From an uncultured Spirochaetia bacterium (GTDB taxonomy: Bacteria; Spirochaetota; UBA4802; JAGODF01), in contig CALCJG010000118.1 of the NCBI GenBank assembly GCA_937967705.1, positions 1 to 8,253 of the forward strand: a stretch of DNA of 8,253 nt, given 5' to 3'. A program made the position numbers and the translations under genes. The notes beneath the pieces are model-generated. The model did no database searches and was not told the origin of the DNA. It saw nothing but the letters and a program-made list of their open reading frames with translations. Position 1 is the first letter of the stretch. Each line of letters begins with the position of its first letter. Below are positions 6,804 through 8,253 of this stretch, piece after piece.

Positions 6804-6910
6804 TATTATTGATTTGATCATCGCAATTACCGCAGGAAACATCTGATAATTCACTGTTACGTCCAATTTCGGCAGGCTGGAAGGATAGGAACTGATTAAC
6901 CCGTATACTG

Positions 6911-6955
6911 GAATACAGAGACTTGTTCTGAGAAGTATTCAGGGTTCCCTGTATT
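6911..6955. repeat. overlapping dyads upstream of the repeat-protein gene
   Basis: GAATAC (6911-6916) pairs with GTATTC (6935-6940), and AATACAG (6912-6918) can alternatively pair with CTGTATT (6949-6955). AGGG-tt-CCCT (6941-6950) lies between. The mutually exclusive pairings could be an operator or leader structure, but each arm is short and chance is possible. Confidence 0.25.
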
Positions 6956-7055
6956 GATAATTACGATTGTATACCAAGGTTAAGTCTTGACGGGTTTATG
7001 ACCAGAACTTTTTTTTTAAAAATTTCACTTTTAGGAAAATGTATCACCATTTTTT

Positions 7056-7072
7056 AATATTTAGTAAATATT
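7056..7072. terminator. AT-only inverted repeat after the SulP gene
   Basis: AATATTT (7056-7062) and AAATATT (7066-7072) are perfect inverted arms around AGT. It lies about 30 bp past the SulP stop codon. Read on the minus strand it is followed by A rather than T, and the stem has no G-C pairs, so it would be a poor terminator for that gene. Confidence 0.2.
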
Positions 7073-7103
7073 TTTCATGATTATTCCTGTCGCGTATCAC
7101 GCT

Positions 7104-8253
7104 CTATCCCTCCTCGAGCGCCTTGAGCTCGATCACGTTGAGCCGCATGCGCCGCGATATCTCCAGGGAGAGACGCTCGAAGAAGATCCCCGCCACCTCG
7201 GGATACTGTTTCGTGATGACATCGAATTCCCTGCGGTGCAGCATGAAGAGGTCCACGTCCCGGACGGCAACGGCATCCGCAGAGCGCGTTTCCCGGTCCA
7301 GGAAGGCCAGGTCGCCGAAGAAGGCCCCCCGGCTGAAGGTGGCCAGGTGATGCGAGGTCCCGTTACCCAGCGGCAGGTCGATGCGCACCGACCCCTTGCG
7401 CACGAAGTAGAGCTCGTCCCCCGGATCGCCCCGCGAGAAGATGATCTCGCCGGGGGCATAGTGCTTTTCGATGACATGCCTCTTCAGATTCACCAGGGCA
7501 TCGCCGGGTATGCCCTTGAAGAAATCGATCTCCTCCAGCTCCAGGGCCTTGCCGTGCACCCTGTCAGGCATCGCCTCGTTGAGGTATTTCTCCTCGGTCC
7601 ATTCCAGGGCGTTGTCGGTTTCCGGGAAGAACCGCACCTGACCGCCCTCTCTCGAAAAGCCCAGCTTTTCCAGGTAACTGCGCACCTTGAGTCCCGTGGG
7701 AAGGCTCGCGGGCACCGAGGTGAAGATCATCACCCCCCCGCCTTCCACGATCTTCTTTTTCAGCTGGGAGAGCATGTTGGCCGCGGTAAAATCGATGGAG
7801 AGCACCCGGCGCATGTCCAGAATGAAGAAGCGGCACTGACCGATGAAGGGCTCGATCTCCCGGTAGAGCTGATCGGTGGTTCCGAAGAAGAGCTGTCCCT
7901 GCAGCTCCAGGATCAGGGTCCCGCTCCCCTTCTCCACCAGCAGGGCATGCTCGGAGGCGGGACGGTTCTTCCTGGAAAAGGCCTGGCTGCCGAAGGTGCG
8001 GCGGCGCACCACGGGAAAGCGTATCTGGTCGCGCAGGAAGAGGATGATGGCCAGCACGATACCCACCCCCGCGGCGGTGATCAGGTCCATGCTGACGGCG
8101 GAGATCACGACGGCGAGGATCACCGCGAAATCGAAGAGGGTCGACTTATGCTTCAGCAGCTGGAGGCTCTTGATGTCCACCATGCGCACCCCCACCACCA
8201 GCAGAACGCCCGCCAGGGAGGCCGGCCTCTCCAAATCCCCCTGGACATTCGCC
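7104..8253 (-). CDS. SulP-family anion transporter C-terminus with STAS and cyclic-nucleotide-binding-like domains, 5' end cut by window edge
   Basis: The reading frame is open to the right edge (382 visible residues), so the start lies outside. The visible part begins in the last transmembrane segments of a SulP transporter (AGVLLVVGVRMVDIKSLQLL, then two hydrophobic helices ending in ILFLRDQIRFPVV). A STAS domain follows (about 7925-7650; LELQGQLFFGTTDQL, LDMRRVLSIDFTAANML), then a cyclic-nucleotide-binding-type domain (about 7502-7200; YAPGEIIFSRGDPGDELYFV, FFGDLAFLDRETRSADAVA). SulP proteins carry sulfate, bicarbonate or dicarboxylates across the inner membrane, and STAS regulates them. 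In the phosphate-binding cassette the usual FGE is FGD while the arginine of RSA is kept, so nucleotide binding is possible but unproven. The residue after the STAS aspartate is Phe instead of the phosphorylatable Ser, with Thr next. The substrate cannot be told from this portion. Confidence 0.92.
   Translation of the reverse strand, partial: ANVQGDLERPASLAGVLLVVGVRMVDIKSLQLLKHKSTLFDFAVILAVVISAVSMDLITAAGVGIVLAIILFLRDQIRFPVVRRRTFGSQAFSRKNRPASEHALLVEKGSGTLILELQGQLFFGTTDQLYREIEPFIGQCRFFILDMRRVLSIDFTAANMLSQLKKKIVEGGGVMIFTSVPASLPTGLKVRSYLEKLGFSREGGQVRFFPETDNALEWTEEKYLNEAMPDRVHGKALELEEIDFFKGIPGDALVNLKRHVIEKHYAPGEIIFSRGDPGDELYFVRKGSVRIDLPLGNGTSHHLATFSRGAFFGDLAFLDRETRSADAVAVRDVDLFMLHRREFDVITKQYPEVAGIFFERLSLEISRRMRLNVIELKALEEG

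Larger units (their letters stand above)
6792..7103. other. AT-rich intergenic region
   Basis: This stretch of about 310 bp lies between two minus-strand genes and serves as the leader of the repeat-protein gene and the trailer of the SulP gene. It holds the dyads at 6911-6955, a nine-T run (7009-7017) followed by five A, and an AT-only inverted repeat (7056-7072). I found no convincing promoter hexamer pair for the repeat-protein gene and no further gene. Confidence 0.5.

Noticed and set aside
6792..6866. Upstream extension of the repeat protein by 25 residues
   Set aside because: It has no ribosome site, while AAGGAG precedes the internal ATG and that start gives a normal signal peptide.
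7104..8234. TTG at 8234 as the start of the SulP gene
   Set aside because: The frame stays open to the window edge, and the sequence at 8234 is already inside the late transmembrane part of the transporter, so the true start is outside.

Overview
The window looks like chromosomal DNA from a Gram-negative bacterium, mostly GC-rich with one clearly AT-richer stretch (about 6100-7100). A spirochaete of the leptospiral type is my best guess. The basis is a 7TM-PAS-GAF-SpoIIE phosphatase, a SulP-STAS-cyclic-nucleotide-domain fusion and an exported FHxNG-repeat protein in one place. No ribosomal or core marker is present, and deltaproteobacterial lineages share several of these designs, so the assignment is tentative. 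There are no tRNA or rRNA genes, insertion sequences, CRISPR arrays or phage genes.

Layout: (1) On the minus strand, a signal peptidase I (lepB, 2540-2025) is followed after 72 bp by a large sensor phosphatase (1952 to beyond the left edge). They probably form one transcript driven by a TATAAT promoter at 2587-2614. (2) A promoter region of about 310 bp separates lepB from a divergent plus-strand receptor (2852-4168). The receptor has a periplasmic solute-binding domain, a membrane helix, a coiled coil and a small CxxC...CxxC tail, with no recognisable kinase, cyclase or GGDEF output. A TTGACA-16-TATATT promoter precedes it. (3) A small membrane protein of unknown function follows (4238-4513) with its own strong ribosome binding site, then a zinc-type medium-chain dehydrogenase (4604-6046) interrupted by an unusual insertion of about 110 residues. 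(4) Convergent to these on the minus strand is a secreted repeat protein (6791-6117) in AT-rich DNA. (5) The right end holds the C-terminal part of a SulP anion transporter with STAS and cyclic-nucleotide-binding-like domains (minus strand, cut by the right edge).

Taken together: three of the six genes are membrane sensors or regulated transporters, one exports or processes proteins, and one is a redox enzyme of unknown substrate. I see no single pathway joining them. The SpoIIE phosphatase and the STAS domain belong to partner families, but these two genes are about 5 kb apart and a direct link is only speculation. The most unusual items are the receptor with only a cysteine-motif tail and the dehydrogenase with the inserted domain.
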